Positions 1 to 9,183 of a DNA stretch of 64,000 nucleotides are shown here, one piece after another; the stretch's first letter is position 1; each line of letters opens with the position of its first letter. Both the position numbers and the translations under genes were made by a program. A model generated the notes under the pieces. It was not told the DNA's origin. It saw only the letters and a list, made by a program, of their open reading frames with translations, and made no database searches. Source of the DNA: Bog-473 sp963701955 (GTDB lineage Bacteria > Actinomycetota > Acidimicrobiia > Acidimicrobiales > RAAP-2); NCBI GenBank assembly GCA_963701955.1, contig OY969694.1, positions 3,082,099 to 3,146,098 of the forward strand. Direction: 5' to 3'.

Positions 1-394
1 GCTCGGCCTTCGCCTCGGCTGCGAGAAGGATTTCATTGATCTGTTGCTCGAGCTTGGACAGCGATTCCTCTGAGAACCGTTGTGCCTGGACGAAGAGCCG
101 GCCTATTTCCAGCTCGGTCGTCTCTACGGCGGATGCCGCGCTCAGGCGCTCGTTTGCGTCGACGAGCCGTTGCTGGAGTTCCTCGATGGTGCTGGCAATC
201 GAATGCAGTTCAGCATTGGACCACTCGACGTCGCCGCCGGGCGCGCGGACATCGTCGGCCGCAGCGACTGGTCCCTGGTGGTCGGCGATGCTCGATATGC
301 GAGCACCCGCATAGGAGTCCACTGGCTGGCTGCCGGAGTGACGGCCGGGAGAGTCGGGGACGCCGAACACCGAATCGAGAGGTCTGGTGCTCAT
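1..394 (-). CDS. DivIVA/Wag31-like coiled-coil protein (C-terminus beyond left edge)
   Basis: An open frame on the minus strand starts at an ATG at 392-394 and runs off the left edge, leaving about 131 visible residues. A well placed ribosome site (GGAAGGGGG on the minus strand) precedes the start. The first ~60 residues are a polar linker. From about residue 65 the sequence becomes a heptad-rich coiled coil (IEELQQRLVDANERL, later LSKLEQQINEILLAAEAKAE), of the kind found in DivIVA/Wag31 relatives that scaffold membranes or cell-wall synthesis. The family call rests on composition only, because any diagnostic domain lies outside the window. A second DivIVA-like gene sits at 61.0 kb. Transcribed divergently from the gene at 679. 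Confidence 0.6.
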   Translation of the reverse strand, partial: MSTRPLDSVFGVPDSPGRHSGSQPVDSYAGARISSIADHQGPVAAADDVRAPGGDVEWSNAELHSIASTIEELQQRLVDANERLSAASAVETTELEIGRLFVQAQRFSEESLSKLEQQINEILLAAEAKAE

Positions 395-678
395 TTCGCC
401 CCCTTCCTACCCGCGGCCCGAGGCGGACGACAAGCAGGAGTCGAAGGTTTTGCCTGCCGTTCATACTCTCGTAAGACGGGAAACTCCCACGTCACCCGAA
501 GGATATGTGTGGCAGCCTGCGGACCTTCGAGTGAGATCAACGAGCAAGCCTCGGACAGCCAAACCCGCCCATTCCCGGCTTGATTCACGAGGATGCAACG
601 GCAACGATGACGGCCCGCATGTGCCTGCCACCTTCCCTTCCGGCACCTCCGACCCAAGGGCGCAGGGCGGGCTGAGCC

Positions 679-1710
679 GTGGCGGAGCAAACCAGATGGA
701 GAGCCGACCCCGACGGCATACACGAGCTCCGGTTCTTCACTGCCGACGGCAGGCCGACGAACCTCGTGATGGACGGTGGGGTGACGGCGTACGACCACGG
801 ACAGCGGGCCGAGCCACAGCCGACGCAGAAATCCCCGGCCGTCACGGAGGATGCTCTCACCCAACACCGGACGTCGGAAACCCAACACCGGACGTCGGAA
901 CCGGAGCCGGAACCCGAGCCGGAGCCGGAGCCGGAGCCGTCGCCCGTCGTCGTGCCCTCAGGAACCTCGATCGACCTGGACACTGACGAACTCGTGACCC
1001 AATCAGTAGCCGGTCGTCCACCGGCGCCACTGGCCGTGCCGCTGTCCACCCCGGTCGCGACTGGACCCACCCGTAACGTGCCAGACGTCGATCCGACAGG
1101 GAGCCCGCCGACCGATCTGTCGCCGACAGACGTGGAGCAATCCGCGAGCGTCGATCAACAGCCCGGAATCGGGGCGCCTGTTGTCTCTACGAGCGACGCC
1201 GATCCGCCCGTCTCCACGATGGCAACACGGGAGGAGCGGCCGTTCAGTCGAACCATCAAACTGGCGTACATCGTGGTCTTTGCACTATTGGCCGTGAGCG
1301 CACTGGGTTTGCTGTACGTCCACGTGAAGCCGTCGGGAGGGCACCCCTCGCACTCGGCCGCTCCGACGACGACCACCTCCGCGCCGGCTTCGACGACCAC
1401 AACGGTCGCCATTCCCACGGCATTGAAACCAGGAGCGGAGGACGCAGCGAAGGCGCTGGTGTCGAACTGGGCTGCGGGAAACCGTGCCGCCGCGCTGACG
1501 GTGGCAACGCCGGCAGCCGTCACTGCGCTGTTCGCCACGCCCTACACCAGTGGCCTCGCCATTGACCGAGGCTGCAGCACTTCGTTCTCGCCCATCGTCT
1601 GCACGTTTGGACCCCCGGGAGGCGCCTCGCCGACCGACCCGATTTATCAGATCGACGTGACGCAGACTCCGGGGGGCTGGTATGTCAGCTCGGTCAGGAC
1701 GGAGAACTGA
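679..1710 (+). CDS. single-pass membrane protein with DUF2510-like N-terminus
   Basis: A 343-residue protein with a GTG start. Residues 5-35 (RWRADPDGIHELRFF and following) resemble the short Trp/Pro/Asp DUF2510 motif common at the cytoplasmic N-terminus of actinobacterial membrane proteins. Then comes a long Pro/Glu/Thr-rich disordered linker that includes a duplicated TQHRTSE heptapeptide and Glu-Pro dipeptides. One transmembrane helix lies at about residues 194-216. The outer ~125 residues begin with a Thr-rich stretch and end in a small alpha/beta domain with two cysteines (about residues 298 and 307) that could form a disulfide. The architecture suggests a cytoplasmic sensor tail, a membrane anchor and an extracellular domain. 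The function is unknown. Confidence 0.7.
   Translation: MAEQTRWRADPDGIHELRFFTADGRPTNLVMDGGVTAYDHGQRAEPQPTQKSPAVTEDALTQHRTSETQHRTSEPEPEPEPEPEPEPSPVVVPSGTSIDLDTDELVTQSVAGRPPAPLAVPLSTPVATGPTRNVPDVDPTGSPPTDLSPTDVEQSASVDQQPGIGAPVVSTSDADPPVSTMATREERPFSRTIKLAYIVVFALLAVSALGLLYVHVKPSGGHPSHSAAPTTTTSAPASTTTTVAIPTALKPGAEDAAKALVSNWAAGNRAAALTVATPAAVTALFATPYTSGLAIDRGCSTSFSPIVCTFGPPGGASPTDPIYQIDVTQTPGGWYVSSVRTEN
859..942. repeat. 21-bp tandem duplication followed by Glu-Pro codon repeats
   Basis: Two perfect copies of a 21-bp unit (859-879 and 880-900) encode TQHRTSE twice. They run directly into a GAG-CCG type repeat that encodes alternating Glu and Pro. The repeat keeps the frame and lies in the cytoplasmic linker of the protein at 679-1710, so slippage here would change linker length without breaking the gene. 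Confidence 0.85.
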
Positions 1711-1893
1711 GGATTGACACCGAGGACCGCGATCCCTGCGCCGACGAGCGACGGGCGATCCGACTTGGAGGACGCGGCAAGTTTGCCGGCCGTTCACCGC
1801 CATGACACTGCGGCGAACGTGACTCACGGTGGGATGCATCGATCAGCGCACGCCCGTCTTGACGCAAATCGAATTCCCGGCCACCGTTAGGGA

Positions 1894-2586
1894 ATGTCAG
1901 TCCTTCCTCCCCAATCAAGAAGCGGGACCGAGACGGCTGCCGGCGAGGCCGGATTCGAAGCAAACGGCGCTGATCCGTGGCCGGCGCCGGGCGAGCTCCA
2001 GATCAAGGAGCGGAAGGCCTGGAAGACGTGGCAGATGGCAGTCGCCGTGGGCGTTGCAATCCTGGTCGGGTTCTGGCTCAACGGCACGACGGGGGGGTCC
2101 ACCTCATCACAGTCATCTGAGGCTCCGGCGTACAAGTTGCCGACGTCGAGCACTGCCACCACCACCACCACGACCGCAGCGTCGAGCGGTTCCACGACCA
2201 CCACAGCTTCGGGCGGTTCCACTACGACGACGACGGCAGCGCCGGGCGGCTCGACGACGACGCCGTCGGTGGCCGCGGCGGGGCCGCCCCGGGTCCTCCT
2301 CGGACCGACGCAGATGCAGGGCAACTGGACGAGCCCGGCGTTCACCATCACCGCCGCCAGCTGGAACATCGGTTGGGCCTTCAGCTGTACGCCGGCTCCG
2401 GCCTCAGGGCCGTCGTTCCAGGTGTCCGTCGCACCATCCGGGTCGTCCCCCTCCGGGACCCCGGCGATCAGCGAGACCGGGGCAAGCGGTCAATCCGTCA
2501 GCGCACAGACCACGACCGGAGCCCAGACGCTCGTCGTGCAGGCCCCTGCCGGGTGTACGTGGGTGGTGAAGGTGACGGGCTCTTGA
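1894..2586 (+). CDS. single-pass membrane protein, Thr-rich stalk and small outer domain
   Basis: A 230-residue protein starting at an ATG. About 45 polar residues precede one transmembrane helix (about 47-64, MAVAVGVAILVGFWLNG). A Thr/Ser-rich stalk with TTTT runs follows at about 85-130, then a C-terminal ~100-residue beta-rich domain with two cysteines (FSCTPAP and PAGCTW) likely to pair outside the cell. The layout matches its upstream neighbour at 679 (cytoplasmic tail, helix, Thr-rich stalk, small disulfide domain), so the two may work together. I do not recognise a named family. Confidence 0.65.
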   Translation: MSVLPPQSRSGTETAAGEAGFEANGADPWPAPGELQIKERKAWKTWQMAVAVGVAILVGFWLNGTTGGSTSSQSSEAPAYKLPTSSTATTTTTTAASSGSTTTTASGGSTTTTTAAPGGSTTTPSVAAAGPPRVLLGPTQMQGNWTSPAFTITAASWNIGWAFSCTPAPASGPSFQVSVAPSGSSPSGTPAISETGASGQSVSAQTTTGAQTLVVQAPAGCTWVVKVTGS

Positions 2587-2644
2587 TCCCGAGTCGCTGC
2601 CCGTCCTGCGTCGTGGTCAGCCGATGCGCAACTATGCAGGACTG

Positions 2645-3136
2645 TCAGGACGCTGTGTCTGGTCCTTCAAGGTCAGCGAGACGCTCATCGAGGTCGTCGA
2701 AGAAGTTGTAGTTGCGATCTGCCGCACTGTGTGCGTTCGACGGTGATGAGTCGACAGCGTCCGAACCCAGAGTGTGTGTAGTGGTCTGTGTCGCTGTCTC
2801 CGTCGTGGGGTCATTGAGCGGGAGAACTGTCACAGCCGGCACGCGACTGGTGACATTCGAAGACTCCGCAGACGTCGGCGAAATCTGCGACGCAGACGCC
2901 GGCATCGCGCGCTTTGCAAGGGCAGCCGTGTCATCCTTTGACACCTCGTCAAGCCCGACGGATGGTGTCACGTTGATGACGTTGGCAGCCCTACGTACTG
3001 CCCCGCTGCGGGTGGATCCGGCGATCTCTGTGCGCATGCGCTGAATTTTCAGCAAGAGCAGCTCTTGCGCGTCGGTGAGCAGGTACAGCACGTCGGTGAG
3101 CTGCGGGATCGATCCTTTGGACGAAATATCTGTCAC
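2645..3136 (-). CDS. hypothetical protein, 163 aa
   Basis: A minus-strand frame with a GTG start and no signal peptide or membrane helix. The N-terminal ~40 residues look helical (IPQLTDVLYLLTDAQELLLL). The middle is Thr/Ser/Ala-rich and probably disordered. The end is acidic (FFDDLDERLADLEG). No family recognised. Its upstream region carries a plausible promoter (TTGCAA, 17 bp, TAATCT on the minus strand) next to PHO-box-like 11-bp repeats, which supports a real, regulated gene. It is transcribed away from the surface-protein cluster that begins at 3420. Confidence 0.55.
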   Translation of the reverse strand: MTDISSKGSIPQLTDVLYLLTDAQELLLLKIQRMRTEIAGSTRSGAVRRAANVINVTPSVGLDEVSKDDTAALAKRAMPASASQISPTSAESSNVTSRVPAVTVLPLNDPTTETATQTTTHTLGSDAVDSSPSNAHSAADRNYNFFDDLDERLADLEGPDTAS

Positions 3137-3225
3137 GCCTCAGCCCTTCTCGTGGATCGGACCGCCACCGTACTCCCGGGCTTGGAATCCTGAACCTTCG
3201 CTGGGCGGTGCCTGAAGGGTCGGTC

Positions 3226-3276
3226 AGATTACTGACAACGGGATGGGCTTGCAACTTCGGTGAACCCTTTGTGACG
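3226..3276 (-). promoter_or_regulatory. candidate promoter with adjacent PHO-box-like direct repeats
   Basis: Read on the minus strand, two adjacent 11-mers, CGTCACAAAGG (3276-3266) and GTTCACCGAAG (3265-3255), resemble the 11-nt direct-repeat unit of actinobacterial PhoP boxes, whose core is GTTCA/GGTCA. Directly downstream are TTGCAA (3254-3249), a 17-bp spacer and TAATCT (3231-3226), a plausible -35/-10 pair pointing at the 163-residue gene. The region also lies upstream of the + strand cluster at 3420. The repeats and spacing are seen directly; regulator identity is inferred. Confidence 0.4.
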
Positions 3277-3419
3277 GACTCGAGACGAGCGTCCAATCTG
3301 GAGATGTTTTGTTCGTGTCAGCAGGTCTTTTCGCTTGTTCATGGTTAAGACATATGTAAAAACTCGTTCTGCAACCTCCGATCCCCAGTCCCCCCAAGAC
3401 CCCCGCAAGGAGCCCTTCA

Positions 3420-4103
3420 ATGTCCATCCGACACGCTGCCAGGCGAGTCGCCATTTCAGTCGCCGCGACCGCGGCCGCTGGAACATTTGCCGCGCTGGCA
3501 TTCACCGCCTCACCGGCCGGTGCATCCGGTCCGACCACCGGCACCATCATCCCGAACTCGGCACAGTGCTCGGACACGTGCACGGGTGGCGTGCCGTTCT
3601 CGAGCGGTCAGAACATCAATGTCGTGATCCCCACGAATGAGACGTTCTCGTCTGACGACGGCCTGAACAACAACAACAGCGGCATCAACATCGTGGAATG
3701 CGCTGCACCGAACGGCGTCGTGCCCACGAATCCCGCCTCGTGCGACGGGAACACCATCGACGCCGGGATCCTGCCGAACCCCGATGGCTCGTTCAGCATC
3801 AGCAACTTCACCGTCTACGCGCTGCCGGATTCGATTCAGCTGGGTGAAGGCTCGAGTGGACCGACGTGCGGGAGCACCTCGGCGACGGAGTGCATCCTCT
3901 ACATCGGCAACAACCAGAACGACTTCACGCAGCCCCATCTCTGGTCGCAGCCGTTCTTCGTCAGGGCGAACGGTGACGACGCTGGAGGGAACCCCGGCGA
4001 CGGAACGCCCGAAGTGCCTCTGGCTTTGATCCTCCCGCTCTCGGCCATGGGCCTTCTTGGTGGCGCTCTTCTGATTCGTCATCGGCATCAGCGCACCGCG
4101 TAG
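3420..4103 (+). CDS. secreted neocarzinostatin-like domain protein with C-terminal membrane anchor
   Basis: A 227-residue protein preceded by AAGGAG at 3407-3412. It has a clear signal peptide ending near the ASPAGA segment (about residue 35), then a ~140-residue domain with the pattern SSGQNINV...INIVEC...SCDGNT...GSFS...C..TSATECILYIG. That order of strands and two cysteine pairs resembles the neocarzinostatin/apo-chromoprotein fold. The tail has PEVPLALILPLSAMG, a hydrophobic helix and a basic end (RHRHQR), a three-part anchor lacking an LPxTG or LAxTG motif. This is the first of four related proteins in the cluster; the one at 6345 is closest. A function in chromophore binding should not be assumed. 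Confidence 0.7.
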   Translation: MSIRHAARRVAISVAATAAAGTFAALAFTASPAGASGPTTGTIIPNSAQCSDTCTGGVPFSSGQNINVVIPTNETFSSDDGLNNNNSGINIVECAAPNGVVPTNPASCDGNTIDAGILPNPDGSFSISNFTVYALPDSIQLGEGSSGPTCGSTSATECILYIGNNQNDFTQPHLWSQPFFVRANGDDAGGNPGDGTPEVPLALILPLSAMGLLGGALLIRHRHQRTA

Positions 4104-4182
4104 GTCCAGGACCGCGCTACCGGACACGTCCAGATTCTCCATTCCTCAAGATCCCCACATTCAACAGAAGGAGCATTCAGAA

Positions 4183-6204
4183 ATGCACAAGCACAAGCTG
4201 CGGAGCGGTGTGGTGAGGGCGACGGCCATCGGCGCCGCTGCTCTCTCCGCCTCGCTGATCGTCGGAGCGGGAGTGGCCTCGGCCGCCCCGGCCGACCCCC
4301 CAGGAGGTGCGACGCCAGTAGCACCGCACTTCTACAACGGAAACGTCGAGGGCATCCGGGACTCGGGGTCGGACACGACCTTCTTCATGATGCAGAGGAT
4401 CGGTGACCTCTACACCGGGGCCGGCCTCTACGGCTGCACCCTGAACTCGAGCGCCGGTCAGACCCTCTACAACTCGAGCGACCCTGCCTCGGCAACGACG
4501 AACCTGAGCTTTTTCTGCCAGTCGGGTCAGAACCAGTCCACCACCGATGTCAACGACAACTGGGACCGCACGGAAGTGACCGAGGGTGTCGACAACGTCG
4601 GTTCGGGCGCCGGTCAGAACCAGCTTTGCCAGGCTGCGTCCACCCCGCTCGCCGTCGACTTCGCCCGCTCGTCCAAGACTGCGGGCACGGCCTGCTCGAC
4701 CATGGTGCAGACGGGCTACGCCAAGGACGGAGTGGCGGTCATCGCCTACCCGGTGAACCCCACGACGTACGGGACGTCGTCCACAGCGCCGTACTCGTCC
4801 ATCAACGGTGGCGTTGTCGGCCCGGTGGCGCTGGGCTGGCTCCCGGGTGACCCGAACAGCGGCCCGTTCACGGGGACGACCTACAACCCGCAGACCAACG
4901 CGAATGGCCTCTCCAACGTCGACAACGGCGGGGGCGTGGGGAGCACGGCCTTCCGGCTCTGGTGCGCCACTGACTCCACCCGGATCACCGACTGGGGCGG
5001 CCTGACCAACCTGGGCCCGAACCTCGAGGTCCAGGACGTGCACCTGACCAACGGCTCGACCTCGGCCACCGTCTCGGGCACGTTCCCGTCGACGGTTGCC
5101 TCCGGGCAGGCCATCACCGGGTCCGGCATTCCGTCGGGCACGACGGTCTCCTCGGTCTCGGGCGGGACGCTCACGCTGTCCCAGGCTGCTACGGGCACGG
5201 CCACCGAGAACGTGCGCATCACGACGACCACCAAGCTGGCTGTCGGTTCGGGCGCACCGATCGGCGTACCGATCCGGCTCATGGGCGTCAACACCGCCTC
5301 GGGGACCGAGGCCACGTTCACCAGCTACGCCAACTCCGGCGCCAGCTCCGGCGGATGCTCGTCGAACATGAACACCAACGCCGCCACCGACCCCAACCCG
5401 GTTACCGACACGGGAACGAACGCAACGGCTCACGTTGCGCTCGAGAACAACTCGGACCAGATCGACCAGTTCGCCAACGGGGACTTCCCGTCACCGGACT
5501 TCGTCGACCAGGCCATTGAGGTCGCCTCGACGCTGTACATCGAGTCCAACGGTGTGTACAACACCAACCCGTACGCGGCCTCGTCGACAATCAACGGCAC
5601 CTCGTACACCGGGCTCAAGGTGAACATGAACGCACAGTCGCCTACGACGGCTCACCTGTTGTCGAACACTTACCCCACGGCACGCACCCTGTTCAACATC
5701 TACAACACGAACACGGTTCGGGCCTCCACGGGTGGCTTCCTCAACTGGATCTGTGACGGGAACAGCAACTTCGCCAAGGGCCTCGACAACTCGACGGGTC
5801 TGAACTTCGACTCCGAGCTGACCACCGCGATCAGCACGGTCTTCGGGTTCCCCCGCCTGACGGACACGTCTGCGCAGCCGGCCATCGCAACTCCGGCTGA
5901 CGGGCAGGCCGCACCTGGCAACTCGTGTGCCGCCAGCCTCTCGGTGAACACGACCAACGGGTCCAACCAGATCACCTTGGCGTCGGGCAACTTCCCGGCC
6001 GACATCGTCAATGCCGGCGGGTTGGTCGGCGGTGCAAGCGTCGCCATCACCAACGCGAACTTCCCGGCGGGGACCACGGTGGTTTCCGGTGCAGGGACGT
6101 CCACGTTGACCCTGTCGAACAGCGCGACGGCCACCGGTTCCGGTGTCGCAACGGTGTTCGGAGGCGTGCCGGCCGTCACCACGGTGGCCAGCAGCAACAA
6201 CTAA
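4183..6204 (+). CDS. secreted PstS-like solute-binding protein with inserted beta repeats
   Basis: A 673-residue protein with AAGGAG upstream and a signal peptide (cleavage near VASAAP, about residue 35). The mature start, IRDSGSDTTFFMMQRI, and a later LAVDFARSSK resemble periplasmic phosphate-binding (PstS-type) proteins. Two ~60-residue segments, around residues 285-345 and 583-656, share the pattern ItGsgIPsGTTVxSVSGGTLTLS. They look like copies of one small beta domain, one inserted in the binding fold and one near the C-terminus. There is no C-terminal anchor (it ends in SSNN), so the protein is probably released or non-covalently held. A terminator-like hairpin follows. Ligand uncertain; phosphate or another oxyanion is an inference from the neighbouring Pst genes. 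Confidence 0.65.
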   Translation: MHKHKLRSGVVRATAIGAAALSASLIVGAGVASAAPADPPGGATPVAPHFYNGNVEGIRDSGSDTTFFMMQRIGDLYTGAGLYGCTLNSSAGQTLYNSSDPASATTNLSFFCQSGQNQSTTDVNDNWDRTEVTEGVDNVGSGAGQNQLCQAASTPLAVDFARSSKTAGTACSTMVQTGYAKDGVAVIAYPVNPTTYGTSSTAPYSSINGGVVGPVALGWLPGDPNSGPFTGTTYNPQTNANGLSNVDNGGGVGSTAFRLWCATDSTRITDWGGLTNLGPNLEVQDVHLTNGSTSATVSGTFPSTVASGQAITGSGIPSGTTVSSVSGGTLTLSQAATGTATENVRITTTTKLAVGSGAPIGVPIRLMGVNTASGTEATFTSYANSGASSGGCSSNMNTNAATDPNPVTDTGTNATAHVALENNSDQIDQFANGDFPSPDFVDQAIEVASTLYIESNGVYNTNPYAASSTINGTSYTGLKVNMNAQSPTTAHLLSNTYPTARTLFNIYNTNTVRASTGGFLNWICDGNSNFAKGLDNSTGLNFDSELTTAISTVFGFPRLTDTSAQPAIATPADGQAAPGNSCAASLSVNTTNGSNQITLASGNFPADIVNAGGLVGGASVAITNANFPAGTTVVSGAGTSTLTLSNSATATGSGVATVFGGVPAVTTVASSNN

Positions 6205-6254
6205 CACCAGTACCACCCAGGCGCTCCCACGAGCGACCTGACAAGGATGGCCCG

Positions 6255-6293
6255 GCCCGGGGCCCAGCGAGTGATCGCGGGGTCCCGGGCTTT
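6255..6293 (+). terminator. rho-independent terminator candidate after the 4183-6204 gene
   Basis: A 10-bp GC-rich stem (arms 6255-6264 and 6281-6290, one G-U pair) with a 15-nt loop is followed by a short T run (6291-6293), about 50 nt after the stop codon. The T tract is short, so termination may be partial. Confidence 0.45.
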
Positions 6294-6344
6294 GGGCTTG
6301 CTGGAGACCGGGGCGGAAACGCCTAGTACGGGACGAAAATCGAC

Positions 6345-9183
6345 ATGGACGGAGATGGAAAAAGGGTGCACGAAGCGAGAGGAGGATGGCGTCTGACACC
6401 TCGACACCGGCGGAATGGGAGCCGCCCCTTGTATTGGACCGTCCTGCAGCTTTCGGGGGCCGCGCTCTTCATCGCCGCCGCGGTGACCCTGGGGCTGAGC
6501 GTCGGCGCCGGTGCCACCGGACCCACCTCCGGCTCCATCATCTCGAACGCGGCGCAATGTTCGACGACGTGCGCCGCCATCCCTTTTTCGAGTGGCCAGA
6601 ACATCAATGTGGTCGTTCCGGCCAATGAGACCTTCTCGGCCGACGATGGCTTGAACAACAACAACAGCGGCATCAACATCGTCGAGTGTTCTGCCCCCAA
6701 CGGCGTCCTTCCCACCAACACGGCTGCCTGTGACGGCAACACCATCGTGGCTGGCATCTTGCCCAACCTCGACGGGTCGTTCAGTGAATCGAATTTCACC
6801 CTCTACGCCCTTCCGGACAGCATCTCGCTCGGTGAGGGCTCGAGTGGCACCCCCTGTGGTCAAACGGCCGCCACCGAGTGCATCCTCTACATCGGCAACA
6901 ACCAGGGCGACTTCACTCAGCCGCACTTGTGGTCCGCCCCCTTCTACATCGCACCCGACACCGGCGATGCCGGGACGAACCCGGGCGACGGCTCGGCGCC
7001 GGCGGTGGCGACCACCCCCTCGGCCAGCCTCTCGACCGCCGTCGCCTCGCCGACGACGGTCACCGCGGACGGCGTGGACCTCTCGACCGTCACCGTGACG
7101 CTGCTCGCCACGGGCGGGGTGCCCGTCCAGGGCAAGACGGTCGCGCTCGAGCTCGTCGTCTTCGACCACCACTGTGTCGGGGCCCTCGCCCGCCGTGACC
7201 GACGCCAACGGGCAGACGACGTTCACCGTCACCGACACGGCCCCTGAGACAGTCACGCTCACCGCGAGCGACAGCGCCGACAGCGTCACCGTGGCCCAGA
7301 AACCGACCGTGGTGTTCCAGGCGCCCAAGGTGGATCCGACCCACTCGACAGTGAGCGCCAACCCGACGAACGTCGCCAGCGGCTCGACCACCATCACCGT
7401 CACCCTGCGGGACCAGGCCGCCAACGCCCAACCCGTGGCCGGACAGACGGTCACGCTGGCCGGCACAGGAAGTGCCGTCATCACGGCCCCGGCGACCCCC
7501 AACATCACGAACGCACAAGGGGTGGTCACGTTCAGCGCGACCGATACCGCTTCGGAGATCGTGACGTTCACCGCGACCGACACAACGGGAAGCACCGTCA
7601 TCGCGAACACTGCCTCGGTGACCTTCGGGACGCTCAGCGTGTCAGGATCCGATTCCACCGTGACGGCTTCGTCACCGGCTCCGCTCGGGTCCAGTGGGAC
7701 CACGGCGGTCGTCACGCTGTTGACGTCGACCGACAGCCCCGTGGCGGGCAAGACCGTCACGCTGAGCTCGTCATCGGGGACTGCTGTCATCGGCGCCGCG
7801 TCCCCGGCGGCGACCGGGGCGAACGGGCAGGTGTCCTTCTCCGTGACCGACACCGTGGCGGAGACGGTGACCTTGACCGCAACCGATACCACCGACAACG
7901 TGACCCTCTCGTCCACGCCCTCCGTGGTCTTCGCCTCGGGGGCACCGTCCGGATCCGCGTCGACCGTGACAGCCTCCGCCACGACCTCGACGGCCGACGG
8001 AGAAACCCAGACCCTGATCACCGTCACCGTGAACGACCAGTTCGGGCACCCCTTGGCCGGCAAGACCATCACGCTCCAGGGCGCGCCCAGTGGCGGAATC
8101 CAGACGCACCCCATCGCGGTCGGGAGCTCGACACCTGGGGTGACTGACTCCTCTGGCATCGCGGAGTTCGAGGCGGACGACAGCGTTGCCGAGTCGGTCA
8201 CCTTTACGGCCACCGACACCACCGACAACGTCGTCCTGACCAAGACGGTGTCGATCACGTACACCCCGGGGCCGGCCGACCCCGCTGGACTCGGGACCAC
8301 GGTCACGGTGAACCCGGCCAACCCTGCGGCTGACGGTACGACGCCGTCGACCGTCACCGTCACCTTGGCGGACTACTTCTCGAATCCGGTGGCCGGCAAG
8401 ACCATCACACTCAAGGCCCTGAACGGGAGTTCCACGATCACGACGGTCAGTGGCGTGACAAGTCAGGCCGGACAGGCAACCTTCACGGTCACCGATTCCA
8501 CTGCAGAGGTGGTGACGTATCAGGCCACCGACGTCACGGACTCGAACGCCGTCCTCGATTCGGAAGGGGTCGTGACGTTCGGCAACCCCCCGGCCCCTCC
8601 TCCGACCGCTGCCGACTGCTCTGTGACCGCGAACCCGAGCAACCTTCCGGGGGACGGGAAGCAGACGTCCACGGTGGTGGTCCACCTCTACGACGACAGC
8701 GGAGATCCGGTCTCGGGCAAGACGGTGAAACTGACCGCGGCCAGCGGCAGCTCCACGGTCACGGCGACGAATGCCACGACGGACAACACCGGCGTGGCGA
8801 CGTTCGCGGTGAGCGATACGACGGCGGAAGCAGTGAAGTACATCGCCGAGGACACGTCGGACAGCCTGACGTTGACGGCGATCCCGGTCACGATCACGTT
8901 CACTGCGGCCACCACCACGACTACCAGCACGACCACGACGACGACGTCGTCATCGGGGACCACCACTACGACAACGACGGCACCTGGCGCGGTCGTATCG
9001 TCTGGCACGACTGGGGGCGGCTTCACCGGGACGACGGGTAACACGGGAACCGGGTCCAGCGCGGCGCTCGCCTCGACCGGCTCCCCGGCGCTTCTGCCGT
9101 GGTTGATCGGGGCCGGCGCAGTGTTCATGTTCATCGGCGCCATTGGGCGCCGCCGATTCAATGGAGACCGCAATGACGCTTGA
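6345..9183 (+). CDS. LASTG-anchored surface protein: neocarzinostatin-like domain plus six Big-1-like repeats (frameshifted)
   Basis: One protein of about 945 residues, split in the given sequence by one extra base near 7149. Removing that C turns the flanking frames into a continuous GKTVALSSSS reading that matches the other repeats. Order of parts: N-terminal hydrophobic secretion segment; a neocarzinostatin-like domain very like the 3420 protein (to about 6960); six ~100-residue Ig-like repeats of invasin/Big-1 type (about 7018-8910), each with an AGKTVTL strand and a TFTATDTTD strand; a Thr-rich spacer; LASTG at 9067-9081; a hydrophobic helix; and GRRRF. The end fits a class E sortase substrate, and a sortase is encoded at 18.9-20.4 kb. 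Likely a wall-anchored stalk presenting the N-terminal domain. Confidence 0.7.

Noticed and set aside
1792..1798. Single GTTCACC, core of a PHO box, before the 1894 gene
   Set aside because: No second 11-bp unit follows in register, and a single 7-mer is expected by chance several times in 64 kb on both strands.
6201..8363. 720-aa minus-strand frame
   Set aside because: It lies opposite the Big-1-like repeats, and its Val/Thr-rich repeats are the complement of those codons; no start or family evidence.
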